Source: Flavobacteriaceae bacterium
GTDB lineage: Bacteria > Bacteroidota > Bacteroidia > Flavobacteriales > Flavobacteriaceae
Reading direction: 5' to 3'
Length of the DNA stretch: 8,445 nucleotides
Assembly (NCBI GenBank): GCA_016763715.1
Contig: JAESTG010000196.1
Coordinates: 1 to 8,445 of the forward strand
The position numbers and the translations under genes were made by a program. Each line of letters starts with the position of its first letter. Position 1 is the first letter of the stretch. The notes beneath the pieces are model-generated. The model made no database searches and was not told the origin of the DNA. It was given only the letters and a program-made list of their open reading frames with translations. Of the stretch, positions 1-6,811 are shown one piece after another.

Positions 1-2
1 CA

Positions 3-1382
3 CTAGAAAACCTTATTTCCAAATTATCGAGCCTTGCTTGGGGGTTGCCTTTATTGATTTTATTAATGGGTGGGGGTCTATATCTTCTTATTCGGATTCG
101 GTTTTTACCCTTTCGATATTTATTTCATGCAATCGCAGTTCTTCGTGGAAAATATGATGATGATACCGATGAGGGAGAATTAAGTCATTTTCAAGCATTA
201 ACTACGGCTTTGTCTGCCACGGTTGGAATGGGAAATATCGCAGGTGTGGCTGTTGCTATTACTTTGGGTGGTCCAGGTGCCGTATTTTGGATGTGGGTAA
301 GTGCTGTTATTGGTATGTCGACCAAATATTTTACAGCGACGCTCGCTATTTTATTCCGAGGAAAAGATAGTGAGGGTAATGCGCAAGGAGGACCTATGTA
401 TTTTATCATGGAAGGGCTAGGCAAACGATGGAAACCATTGGCGGTGTTTTTTAGTATTTCAGGACTTATTGGTGCTTTACCTGTTTTTAACGTAAATCAG
501 TTAACGCAGGCCATTAACGATATAGTGCTTAAACCAGCTGGTATATACAATGGATTTACAAGCGATTTGACTATTGGAATAGTATTAGCGGTTATTACTG
601 CCATTGTGATTCTTGGCGGACTCTCACGCATTAGCAAGACTTCAGAAAAGTTGGTTCCATCTATGGTGGGTTTATACTTTATTATGGTCATTTTAATCCT
701 AGGAGTATATATCGAAGATGTGCCTTATTATTTTAAACTGATTTTTACGGATGCATTTTCAGCATCGTTTTATGAAGGTGACGCCTTTTTGGGTGGTGCT
801 ATTGGCGCCCTCATATTATTAGGGATTAAGCGAGGTGCATTTTCGAACGAGGCTGGTATTGGCACGGCTCCTATGGCGCATGGGGCGGCTAAGACAAGTG
901 AGCCTGTTCGTGAAGGGCTAGTGGCTATGTTAGGGCCAGCTATTGATACATTGATTGTTTGTACGTTGACAGCTTTAGCCATATTAGTGACAGGAGTATG
1001 GGAGAGTAGTGGTTCTAATGGAGTAACACTTACAGCAACAGCTTTTGAAACTGCTTTACCAGAATATGGAAAATATGGCTTGATGCTTTGTATAGCTGTA
1101 TTCAGTATATCTTCGTTGTTTTCTTATTCCTACTACGGAACAAAATGTATGTCATTCTTATTTGGAGCTAAGAATAAAGGTATCTACAATTACTTTTATA
1201 TTGGTAGTATCATTTTGGGTGCAACCACATCGCTCGAAATGATGTTAGGATTAATTGATTCCTTCTTTGCATTTATGGCAATTCCAACGATGATTGCAAC
1301 CATAATGCTTGCGCCAAGGGTAGTCAAAGAATCTAAGATTTATTTTGAAAAGTTGAAAAGAAATAAAAAAAGCCACTTTTAA
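3..1382 (+). CDS. Alanine/glycine:cation symporter (AGCS family), 5' end missing
   Basis: Inner-membrane secondary transporter expected to import alanine or glycine with Na+ (or H+). The frame is open to the left edge. Its first in-frame codons read LENLISKLSSLAWG and run straight into PLLILLMGGG, which matches the usual AGCS N-terminus, so the TTG at 45 is very unlikely to be the start and the true start lies outside the window. Counting from that TTG as residue 1, family hallmarks are GMGNIAGVAVAITLGGPGAVFW (61-82, in two adjoining motifs), GGPMYF (115-120), KRGAFSNEAGIGTAP (262-276) and DTLIVCTLTA (301-310), with about ten hydrophobic segments throughout. The short basic tail (KLKRNKKSHF) ends with a TAA inside a terminator hairpin. 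One oddity is STKYFTATLA at 92-101, where relatives usually carry an acidic residue (K-x-x-E-x-x-LA). The family is certain; the exact substrate and coupling ion are inferred. Confidence 0.93.
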   Translation, partial: LENLISKLSSLAWGLPLLILLMGGGLYLLIRIRFLPFRYLFHAIAVLRGKYDDDTDEGELSHFQALTTALSATVGMGNIAGVAVAITLGGPGAVFWMWVSAVIGMSTKYFTATLAILFRGKDSEGNAQGGPMYFIMEGLGKRWKPLAVFFSISGLIGALPVFNVNQLTQAINDIVLKPAGIYNGFTSDLTIGIVLAVITAIVILGGLSRISKTSEKLVPSMVGLYFIMVILILGVYIEDVPYYFKLIFTDAFSASFYEGDAFLGGAIGALILLGIKRGAFSNEAGIGTAPMAHGAAKTSEPVREGLVAMLGPAIDTLIVCTLTALAILVTGVWESSGSNGVTLTATAFETALPEYGKYGLMLCIAVFSISSLFSYSYYGTKCMSFLFGAKNKGIYNYFYIGSIILGATTSLEMMLGLIDSFFAFMAIPTMIATIMLAPRVVKESKIYFEKLKRNKKSHF

Positions 1383-1392
1383 AAGTGGCTTT
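1369..1392. terminator. Bidirectional intrinsic terminator between convergent genes
   Basis: This is a perfect 24-nt palindrome with arms AAAGCCACTTTT (1369-1380) and AAAAGTGGCTTT (1381-1392). Read on the minus strand it is followed by a run of seven T and then T-rich sequence, which is a classic strong terminator for the gene at 1419-2144. Read on the plus strand it is followed by TTTGAGTTTGT, a weaker U-tract, and would end the symporter mRNA. The symporter's last codons and its TAA (1380-1382) lie inside the stem. Confidence 0.85.
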
Positions 1393-1418
1393 GAGTTTGT
1401 AAAATGAAGAAGTGCTTT

Positions 1419-2144
1419 TTAATTTACTACTAAACGCTCTATTTTACTATTACCTTCTTCCGTAGTAAGTTCGATAAGGTATAAACCCGAATTCAATGCT
1501 GAAACATCTAGAACTTCCTTGTGAGTAACTTTGCCATAATTGGTAACTATGTTTCCTAATAAATCATAAATTTTTACTGACAAAGCATTTAGTCCAGATG
1601 CAGCTAAATATATCTGATCTTGAACTGGGTTAGGCCAAACGGTAGCCGCAGCAAAATTGATTTCTTCAATACTTAAAATTAAGTCACAAGTAGCAGGTGA
1701 GTAAGGAGTATAGCTTCCAAAATCCCAAAATTGATTGAACTGTAGACAGTAGAAGAAGACCTTGTCAAAATCCTGAATATCACTAGATGGTGGAATATCT
1801 ATGGTAAACGATTTTGCTCCGTTCTGATTAATAGTGTTGCTGCCAACCAAGCCAAATTGAAGGTTCTCGAGTGCAGAGATTTGTGTATTGGCCAATTGAG
1901 CGTCAGTAAGACCATTTGAATTTACCAAGAAAGCTATAATATCGGGCCCAGCGGCAGTCATAAAATCGGTGCCGAGATCTAAGGTGATGGTGTCATCACC
2001 GTTTAAAGTTAACTCGACGGATCCAGTTATGTTATACATGGGGATAGTCATGTTATTCCCAAAATCGGCCACTTCTTCGAGGCATTGAGAAATAGAAAAT
2101 TGGGTAATAAAAAGCAAGGTTAAGATTGCGGTAATTTTTTTCAT
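1419..2144 (-). CDS. Secreted DM13-like domain protein with T9SS type A sorting domain
   Basis: Encodes 241 aa. Residues 1-19 or 20 are a Sec signal peptide (MKK plus a hydrophobic stretch, SIS/Q-type cleavage). Residues about 35-148 resemble the DM13 domain, proposed in the literature as a redox or electron-transfer module. The visible pattern is G-S-V-E-L (41-45), an F-x-T-x-x-GPD-I-I-x-F-L block (61-73), S-F-T-I-DIP (112-118), then FFYCLQFNQFWDFGSYT (130-146) carrying the expected Cys133. A second cysteine is at 153. From about 168 to the end is a T9SS type A C-terminal sorting domain: VWPNPVQDQIYL (169-180), KIYDLLGNIV (191-200), LDVSALNSGLYLIEL (212-226) and a basic end ERLVVN. The protein should therefore cross the outer membrane and be anchored or released. 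The ATG at 2142-2144 follows an A/T-rich leader with no Shine-Dalgarno, as is normal in this phylum. Sorting domain is sure; DM13 assignment is from motif reading; the electron-transfer role is family inference. Confidence 0.85.
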   Translation of the reverse strand: MKKITAILTLLFITQFSISQCLEEVADFGNNMTIPMYNITGSVELTLNGDDTITLDLGTDFMTAAGPDIIAFLVNSNGLTDAQLANTQISALENLQFGLVGSNTINQNGAKSFTIDIPPSSDIQDFDKVFFYCLQFNQFWDFGSYTPYSPATCDLILSIEEINFAAATVWPNPVQDQIYLAASGLNALSVKIYDLLGNIVTNYGKVTHKEVLDVSALNSGLYLIELTTEEGNSKIERLVVN

Positions 2145-2220
2145 ATCACTATTTTTAGATTAATTGAGCAGGAGAGTTTTAAGTTTTATCCTCCTTGGGG
2201 GATATGTCGTACCCAAACGA

Positions 2221-2250
2221 TATAAATTTCAATATCTATTGAAATTTATA
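2221..2250. repeat. Perfect AT-rich inverted repeat, possible terminator of the MBOAT/SGNH operon
   Basis: Arms TATAAATTTCAAT (2221-2233) and ATTGAAATTTATA (2238-2250) pair perfectly over 13 bp around a 4-nt loop. It lies 27 nt downstream of the SGNH gene stop on the minus strand, a reasonable place for a terminator, but the stem is almost all A/T and the sequence after it (TCGTTTGGG) has only a short T-run. It may instead be an operator for the 1419-2144 gene: on the minus strand the arm runs into TATCGTTTG, which is the Bacteroidota -7 consensus TAnnTTTG with one extra base. Confidence 0.5.
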
Positions 2251-2276
2251 ATTTGACTAACTAGAAAGTTAGGGAG

Positions 2277-3215
2277 TTATTCTAAAGTGTTTAATAAGCT
2301 ATTAAGTTGAGCTGTAAATTTGAGCCCCCCATCTGGATTTAAATGACTCTGATTCCAATAATCTTCTACGTTGTAGTTTAATGTATCATTCTCTAAATCT
2401 AATAAATGCGTATTGGGATATTGCATAAGTATAGTGCTAATAACACTATCTCTTCGTTCTAAAATAGCAGGAACCTTCTTGTTGTGATAGGTTTTATACA
2501 TCGGAACCTTTGTGATGATCACTTGTAGTTCTTTTTTAGCTAAAAACTCAAGCATCTTATGAAATAGGGCAGTGTTTATCTCAAAAATTTGCAGATTGGG
2601 TTTTCTGTTTATTTTGAAACTACGCATGTCCGCAATACGCTGTTCGTCATATTTTAACTCTTCGAAAGCTCCCTTGTAATTATTCATATTGAAGCCGAAA
2701 TCATTAAAACTAGTACGATCAATACGCTTTACATAGTGACTATGGAGCTGTTTTGAATAGAAATTTGGATTTGCCAAATAAAGCAAACGATCTTTAAAGT
2801 AAGTACTACGCTCAAAACAATTTACATTGTAGTATTTAAGGTAAAGCGAGTTTTTCCAAAAGTTCTTCCCATTGTGAGGTAGTTCAAAATGGCTATACGA
2901 TACTTCTAGTACTACGGTTTCCAATTTTGGAAGTCGGGAAATCATTTCCTTTAACAATTTAAAATCAGTGTCATGATGTTGATCCCCAGAGGCAAGATTT
3001 AAAGTAGGACTGTCTAGCCATTCTGGGTTAATTGCACCTTGCATTTGAGACGAACCTAAAACAAGTGTTTGAATACTGTTCTGCTCATTTTTTAAATACT
3101 TCTCATTCTCGCTAAGAGCGGAAGGAAGTTGTCCACTAAAGTATTCTAATGCAAAATACCCTATTACTACAGGGATAAAAAACAACAGGCAATATGTGAG
3201 AAACTTACGTTGCAT
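2277..3215 (-). CDS. SGNH-like membrane-anchored partner of an MBOAT acyltransferase
   Basis: Encodes 312 aa. Residues 7-26 form an uncleaved-looking transmembrane anchor, and the rest is predicted periplasmic. Residues 51-62 (LVLGSSQMQGAI) match the SGNH/GDSL block I, with Ser56 the likely nucleophile. LNLASGDQ (72-79) resembles the following conserved block, and the C-terminal NQSHLNPDGG (288-297) matches the final block with His291. Relatives of the DltD/AlgJ/AlgX type commonly have Asp three residues before that His; here it is Asn288, while Asp285 is nearby. The ATG (3213-3215) directly abuts the TAA of the upstream MBOAT gene (TAAATG), suggesting translational coupling. Such partners receive an acyl group exported by the MBOAT protein and transfer it to a surface polymer. 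The polymer here is not identifiable from the window. Family assignment is by motif and context; catalytic competence is uncertain. Confidence 0.75.
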   Translation of the reverse strand: MQRKFLTYCLLFFIPVVIGYFALEYFSGQLPSALSENEKYLKNEQNSIQTLVLGSSQMQGAINPEWLDSPTLNLASGDQHHDTDFKLLKEMISRLPKLETVVLEVSYSHFELPHNGKNFWKNSLYLKYYNVNCFERSTYFKDRLLYLANPNFYSKQLHSHYVKRIDRTSFNDFGFNMNNYKGAFEELKYDEQRIADMRSFKINRKPNLQIFEINTALFHKMLEFLAKKELQVIITKVPMYKTYHNKKVPAILERRDSVISTILMQYPNTHLLDLENDTLNYNVEDYWNQSHLNPDGGLKFTAQLNSLLNTLE

Positions 3216-4644
3216 TTAAAATTGAAAATAAATAAAAACCTCTTTAGGTTCGGCGTATCTTATAATGAATAGTATGAGTGTATAGTAAATGATCCAGCGT
3301 ACAGGTCTGGCAACTTTTAACTCTAATTTTTCTAACGGAAAATCAAAGCGACGTGTAATTACTTCAGCCAAAATCACAAATGCTAAATAGAACAGTTTAT
3401 ATCCTATTAAGGTAGTAAAAGCACCTTCCATAGTGAAGCTCCCTATTCGTTTCAGAATAAAAAAAGCTTGTTCTAAATCTTGCGCCCTAAACAACAATGC
3501 TGACACGGTGAAAAATAATAAACCCGTAGACAAAAGCTAGAATCCATGGAACAGTCTGTAATTTTTGTTTTAATGATTTCCCCTCTCTAAATAAGGGCAA
3601 CCGTTCTATCCCAAGTATTACAGCGTTAAGTAAGCCAAAGAGGATAAAAGTCCAATTAGACCCATGCCAGAACCCAACTAGGGTAAAGGTGAGTACTAGT
3701 GCAAATATTTTTTTTGTTCGAGATATTTTTTTTCCAGTTTTTACGATTGGAATGTACACATAGTCCGTGAACCAACGTGTGAGTGTAATATGCCAGCGCT
3801 GCCAGAATTCAGAGACACTTCTCGAAAAATATGGGAGGTTAAAGTTCTTACTTAATTTGAACCCAAAGAGCTTTGCTGTACCAATGGCGATATCGGTATA
3901 TCCAGAAAAGTCGCAATACACTTGAAAGCAAAATAGGAAGGAAGCAAAAACTAAAGTGATGCTATTATAAGCTTCAGGGGTGTCAAAGGCCATTGTAACC
4001 GCAATCCCTAGCTTTTCAGCAACTATTATTTTTTTGAAAATCCCCCACAAAATCTGACGTAAACCATTCTTTGCATTTTCTAGATTAAATTTTCTATTCT
4101 TTTCGAATTGTGGTAGTAAATGTTTGGTCTTTTCAATCGGGCCAGCAACTAGTTGTGGAAAGAAACTAACAAAGCATAAAAAGTCTAGAAGGCTTTTGGT
4201 TGGTTTAATTTTCTTCTGAAACACATCAATTCTATAACTCATGGTTTGAAACGTATAGAAGCTGAGTCCAAGAGGAATAGCTACGTTCCAGAAAGTATAA
4301 CCTTGACCTACCTCAATTCCGAAGAGACCTTCAAAGCTATCAATAAAGAAATTGAAATATTTAAAGCTAAATAGCACTCCAAGATTCCATAGAATACTTG
4401 CCCACAAATACAATTTTTGGGTACCTCTTTTCTCTGCATTCGAAATAGCCCTTCCAGCTATGTAGTCTATAAGTGAGCTTAGCAAGAGCAGTCCTAGAAA
4501 TCGCCAATCCCAAAGTCCGTAAAAAATATAACTCGATACAAGAAGAAGTATATTTTGTGTTTTTCGCCGATGAGTACCTATAGCCCAATACGCCAAATAG
4601 ACGATGACCAGAAATAATCCAAAATCAAAGGAATTGAAGAGCAA
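3216..4644 (-). pseudogene. MBOAT family O-acyltransferase (AlgI/DltB-like), split by a one-base frameshift
   Basis: Polytopic membrane enzyme that passes an acyl (often acetyl) group across the membrane for polymer O-acylation. The first frame (4644-3487) gives 385 codons with hallmarks FFPQLVAGPIEKTKHLLPQF (161-180), QVYCDFSGYTDIAIGTAKLF (241-260), SEFWQRWHITLTRWF (278-292, His285) and VGFWHGSNW (323-331, likely catalytic His327). It then derails into FIIFHRVSIVV and a stop. The expected continuation STGLLFFTVSALLFRAQDLEQA is in another frame, which runs to 3216. The full span is 1429 nt, exactly one more than 476 codons, so removing one base restores a 475-aa protein, a normal MBOAT length. 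The likely site is the T-run read as GCTTTTGTC (about 3526-3534). The start is TTG at 4642-4644, because it falls exactly on the family's M-L-F-N-S start and no in-frame ATG precedes it. It may be a real break or a sequencing error. Confidence 0.85.
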
Positions 4645-4663
4645 TATTAGGGGATTTTGAGCC

Positions 4664-4671
4664 CAAAGATA
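4664..4671 (-). promoter_or_regulatory. Candidate -7 element (TATCTTTG) for the MBOAT/SGNH operon
   Basis: On the minus strand this reads TATCTTTG, an exact match to the Bacteroidota primary-sigma -7 consensus TAnnTTTG. It ends 19 nt before the TTG start of the MBOAT gene, implying a very short leader. No clear TTG-type -33 element appears about 20 nt further upstream, so the promoter may be weak or need an activator. This is inference from sequence only. Confidence 0.4.
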
Positions 4672-4748
4672 ACAAAAGTATGATAGTCTTATTTAAGTAT
4701 GAAGACCAAGGTGATAACAATATTTACGTTGTTGAACTCTGAATAGCG

Positions 4749-4760
4749 TTTTTTTTTTTT
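4749..4760. repeat. T12 homopolymer in the regulator's promoter region
   Basis: Twelve consecutive T residues lie 46 nt upstream of the ATG at 4807 and touch the candidate -7 box TACATTTA. Such a tract can change length by slipped-strand replication and alter promoter spacing, but it is also a common place for sequencing error. Which applies cannot be told from one sequence. Confidence 0.6.
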
Positions 4761-4806
4761 ACATTTAAGAAACAGGAATTTATCAAAGACAAATTCTATT
4801 TAGTAA

Positions 4807-6486
4807 ATGATTCATCGAATTTCCTTTCCTTTTCGGTTTGGCATATTGTTCATTAGTCTTATCGCTGAGGCTCAGGTTTATCAGGAGTCTTATTTAATGA
4901 ATCAGTCATATGATTCTTTAATCAGTTTTTTTAACTCTAATAAAAAAGATACCACCACAGCAATTCAGATATCACGGGCCTATCTAAAAAAAGCTCGTAT
5001 AGATGACGATAGCACAAAGATGGCTCGGGCTTATGAACGCCTTTCTAATGTTTCAGAATATACCCAGGCCCTTAGGTATTTAGATTCGTCTATATATTTA
5101 TCTAGAAATAGTTTACATCCAAATTATCCAGCCGCTCCCTATTTATTTAAATCATATTATCAATACAATGTCAGTGATTATGAGGAGAGCCTTAACAATG
5201 CAATTTTAGGATATCAGCATGCAAAGAGAAAAGGAAATATCAGATTCGAAATTTACGGTCTAGGAGGAATTTCCAAAATTAATAGTCTCTGGGGAAATAA
5301 CTGGGAGGCTTTAAATACCGAATTCCTTAAGTTAAAATTGTACTGGGAGCATCCTGAACTTGAAGTGTCAATGCCTAATTTTTATAGTTATACGTTAAGT
5401 TCTATTGGAACAGGTTATACCAGACTACGGATGCCAGATTCGGCTCTTGTCTATTTTGAGAAAGCAATTGTAGAATCGCTTAGACGAAATGATTCTGCCA
5501 TGTATTTCAATTTAGTCCAACGAACTGGTGCTGCATTGTACTTTAAAGGAGATTATCAAAGGGCTAAAGATAGCCTTAATAAGGGCTTTAAAAATAGGTT
5601 AGACTCTATAGACTATAGTACCTATCCATTTTATATTGGAAGTATTTTATTGAAGAAAGGAGCACAAAAAAAAGGCATCGCTGTTTTTGAAGAAATTGAT
5701 GCTACTTATAGAAAAGAAAAGGTATTGTATCCAGAACTAATTTTGGTTTATAAAACACTCAGCGAGTATTACAAGCGGGAACAAAACCTAAAATTACATT
5801 TAAAATATCTTTCAGAGCTAATAGTGGTGGATAGCCTTGTTGATGAAATGAATAGATATATAAAAGACAAGACGACGAAGGACTATGAGATTCCAATGCT
5901 TTTAAATGAACGAGAGGAGCTGATCCATAAATTGGAAGCTAGGAATAAAGTGATTCACAATAAATTAAGTTGGGTGTTGGCTTTCCTCGGAATTAGCCTT
6001 ATTGGATTGGCATACTATATGTTGCAGCGACGTATTTATAGAAGAAGGTTTGACCGATTAATTTCGGGAATACAGCGAAATAAGAAGAAATTAACCAATT
6101 CTAGTTCAGCGGCTAATACTAACGGTATTTCTAGTGAAATCGTAAAACGAATTTTGGATAACCTAGATAATTTTGAAGAAGGGAAACAATTTCTGTCTCA
6201 GGAAGTTACCATGCAAGGGTTAGCAAAAGTTTTTAAAACGAATCCCAATTATCTTTCTAAGGTAATCAACTCCAAAAAAGGAATGAGTTTCGCGTCTTAT
6301 ATAAACAATCTTAGAGTTATTTATAGTGCCAAGGAATTAAGAGAAAACACAAAACTTCGAAAGTATTCTATAAGAGGAATTTCTGAGGAGAGTGGTTTTA
6401 AAACGGCCGAATCCTTTTCTAAGGCTTTTTATAAGAAGTATGGGCTTTATCCCTCTTATTTTATCAAGCAATTAGAAAATAATTAA
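4807..6486 (+). CDS. Membrane-anchored TPR / AraC-type HTH transcriptional regulator
   Basis: Encodes 559 aa. A signal peptide (1-22, cleavage AEA/Q) is followed by an alpha-helical TPR-like region to about 345, with recognisable repeat cores at 125-140, 210-222 (DSALVYFEKAIVE) and 243-262 (LYFKGDYQRAKDSL). Residues about 360-385 look like a coiled-coil linker. A single transmembrane helix (387-405, SWVLAFLGISLIGLAYYML) is followed by a strongly basic RRIYRRR, placing the C-terminus in the cytoplasm. Residues about 464-556 form an AraC-type DNA-binding domain: GLAKVFKTNPNYLSKVIN (471-488) is the first helix-turn-helix, and SIRGISEESGFKTAESFSKA (521-540) followed by FYKKYGLYPSYF is the second. 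It has no histidine kinase or receiver domain, so it is a one-component sensor-regulator that would read a periplasmic cue. It is divergent from the MBOAT operon, a plausible target. The architecture is common in Flavobacteriia; ligand and regulon are unknown. Confidence 0.88.
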   Translation: MIHRISFPFRFGILFISLIAEAQVYQESYLMNQSYDSLISFFNSNKKDTTTAIQISRAYLKKARIDDDSTKMARAYERLSNVSEYTQALRYLDSSIYLSRNSLHPNYPAAPYLFKSYYQYNVSDYEESLNNAILGYQHAKRKGNIRFEIYGLGGISKINSLWGNNWEALNTEFLKLKLYWEHPELEVSMPNFYSYTLSSIGTGYTRLRMPDSALVYFEKAIVESLRRNDSAMYFNLVQRTGAALYFKGDYQRAKDSLNKGFKNRLDSIDYSTYPFYIGSILLKKGAQKKGIAVFEEIDATYRKEKVLYPELILVYKTLSEYYKREQNLKLHLKYLSELIVVDSLVDEMNRYIKDKTTKDYEIPMLLNEREELIHKLEARNKVIHNKLSWVLAFLGISLIGLAYYMLQRRIYRRRFDRLISGIQRNKKKLTNSSSAANTNGISSEIVKRILDNLDNFEEGKQFLSQEVTMQGLAKVFKTNPNYLSKVINSKKGMSFASYINNLRVIYSAKELRENTKLRKYSIRGISEESGFKTAESFSKAFYKKYGLYPSYFIKQLENN

Positions 6487-6496
6487 TCCACTTCGC

Positions 6497-6530
6497 TGAG
6501 AGTGAACCGATCTCATTTCGTTTTAATTAT
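6497..6530 (+). terminator. Weak candidate terminator after the regulator gene
   Basis: TGAGA (6497-6501) pairs with TCTCA (6511-6515) across a 9-nt loop, followed by TTTCGTTTTAATTATT. It starts 11 nt after the stop codon, which is the right position, but a 5-bp stem is marginal. Confidence 0.3.
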
Positions 6531-6614
6531 TGGAATATCGAGGCGAAATTTATTCGTAAATCTATCTATACCCTAAGACAAAATCCTACTGGTGAATCTT
6601 ATTCCTAAAATATA

Positions 6615-6640
6615 AAGTCGCCATACATGTATGGCGACTT
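6615..6640. repeat. Perfect 26-nt palindrome (terminator or operator)
   Basis: Arms AAGTCGCCATACA (6615-6627) and TGTATGGCGACTT (6628-6640) are exact reverse complements with no spacer. As RNA it would form a GC-containing stem of about 11 bp with a tight loop. Both flanks are A/T-rich (TATA on the left, ATAATTTATAAATA on the right) rather than a clean T-run. It sits 128 nt after the regulator stop and 171 nt before the next start. A terminator is the simplest reading; a dimeric-protein operator is also possible because the symmetry is perfect to the centre. Confidence 0.6.
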
Positions 6641-6811
6641 ATAATTTATAAATACCGACAAGAGTATATGTTTCTACTCTAGTATTTTATGTAGTTTTAA
6701 TAAAAGAAAATCGGCATTTATGCAGACTTTTCAATTGCTGTTTACTAACAAAAGCATATCAAGTTATTTTCCCTTCTCAAAGTTTGAATGTTTAATTTAA
6801 ATTATATAGAT

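Larger units (their letters stand above)
4645..4806. promoter_or_regulatory. Divergent promoter region between MBOAT operon and membrane regulator
   Basis: This 162-nt spacer must hold promoters for both directions. Toward the minus strand there is a TAnnTTTG match (separate entry). Toward the plus strand TACATTTA (4760-4767) matches seven of the eight consensus positions and follows a T12 run; a TTG at 4732-4734 is 25 nt upstream, somewhat far for a -33 element. A small inverted repeat, AACAA (4716-4720) and TTGTT (4729-4733) with an 8-nt spacer, is a possible but weak operator. The leader before the ATG at 4807 is A/T-rich with no Shine-Dalgarno. Confidence 0.4.
6487..6811. other. Intergenic gap of 325 nt with two hairpins and no gene
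   Basis: No convincing coding frame, tRNA or known riboswitch is visible. It contains a weak hairpin just after the regulator stop and a perfect 26-nt palindrome in the middle (both listed separately). The right half (6641-6811) is very A/T-rich and should carry the promoter of the tail-fibre/protease pair. The best -7-like sequence is TAGTTTTA at 6692-6699 (seven of eight consensus positions), with no clear -33 partner. Confidence 0.6.

Noticed and set aside
1..45. TTG at 45 as the start of the symporter
   Set aside because: The frame continues to the left edge with residues matching the usual AGCS N-terminus, so the gene is simply cut by the window.
191..982. Open frames on the minus strand inside the symporter gene (191-424, 497-691, 770-982)
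   Set aside because: They are antisense to a strongly conserved transporter, have no recognisable domains and are composed of residues expected from reading it backwards.
2190..2196. AAGGAGG on the minus strand as a Shine-Dalgarno site
   Set aside because: No start codon follows at a workable distance, the next ATG is about 45 nt away, and this phylum does not usually rely on such sites.
3216..3533. A separate small membrane protein of 105 aa downstream of the MBOAT gene
   Set aside because: Its sequence (ALLFRAQDLEQAFFIL) is the typical C-terminal region of MBOAT proteins, so it is the displaced end of the same gene.
4367..4588. A 73-codon minus-strand frame inside the MBOAT gene
   Set aside because: It overlaps the conserved N-terminal MBOAT region in a different frame and has no family features.
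4807..6486. A hybrid two-component system or histidine kinase
   Set aside because: No kinase or receiver motifs lie between the transmembrane helix and the AraC-type domain.
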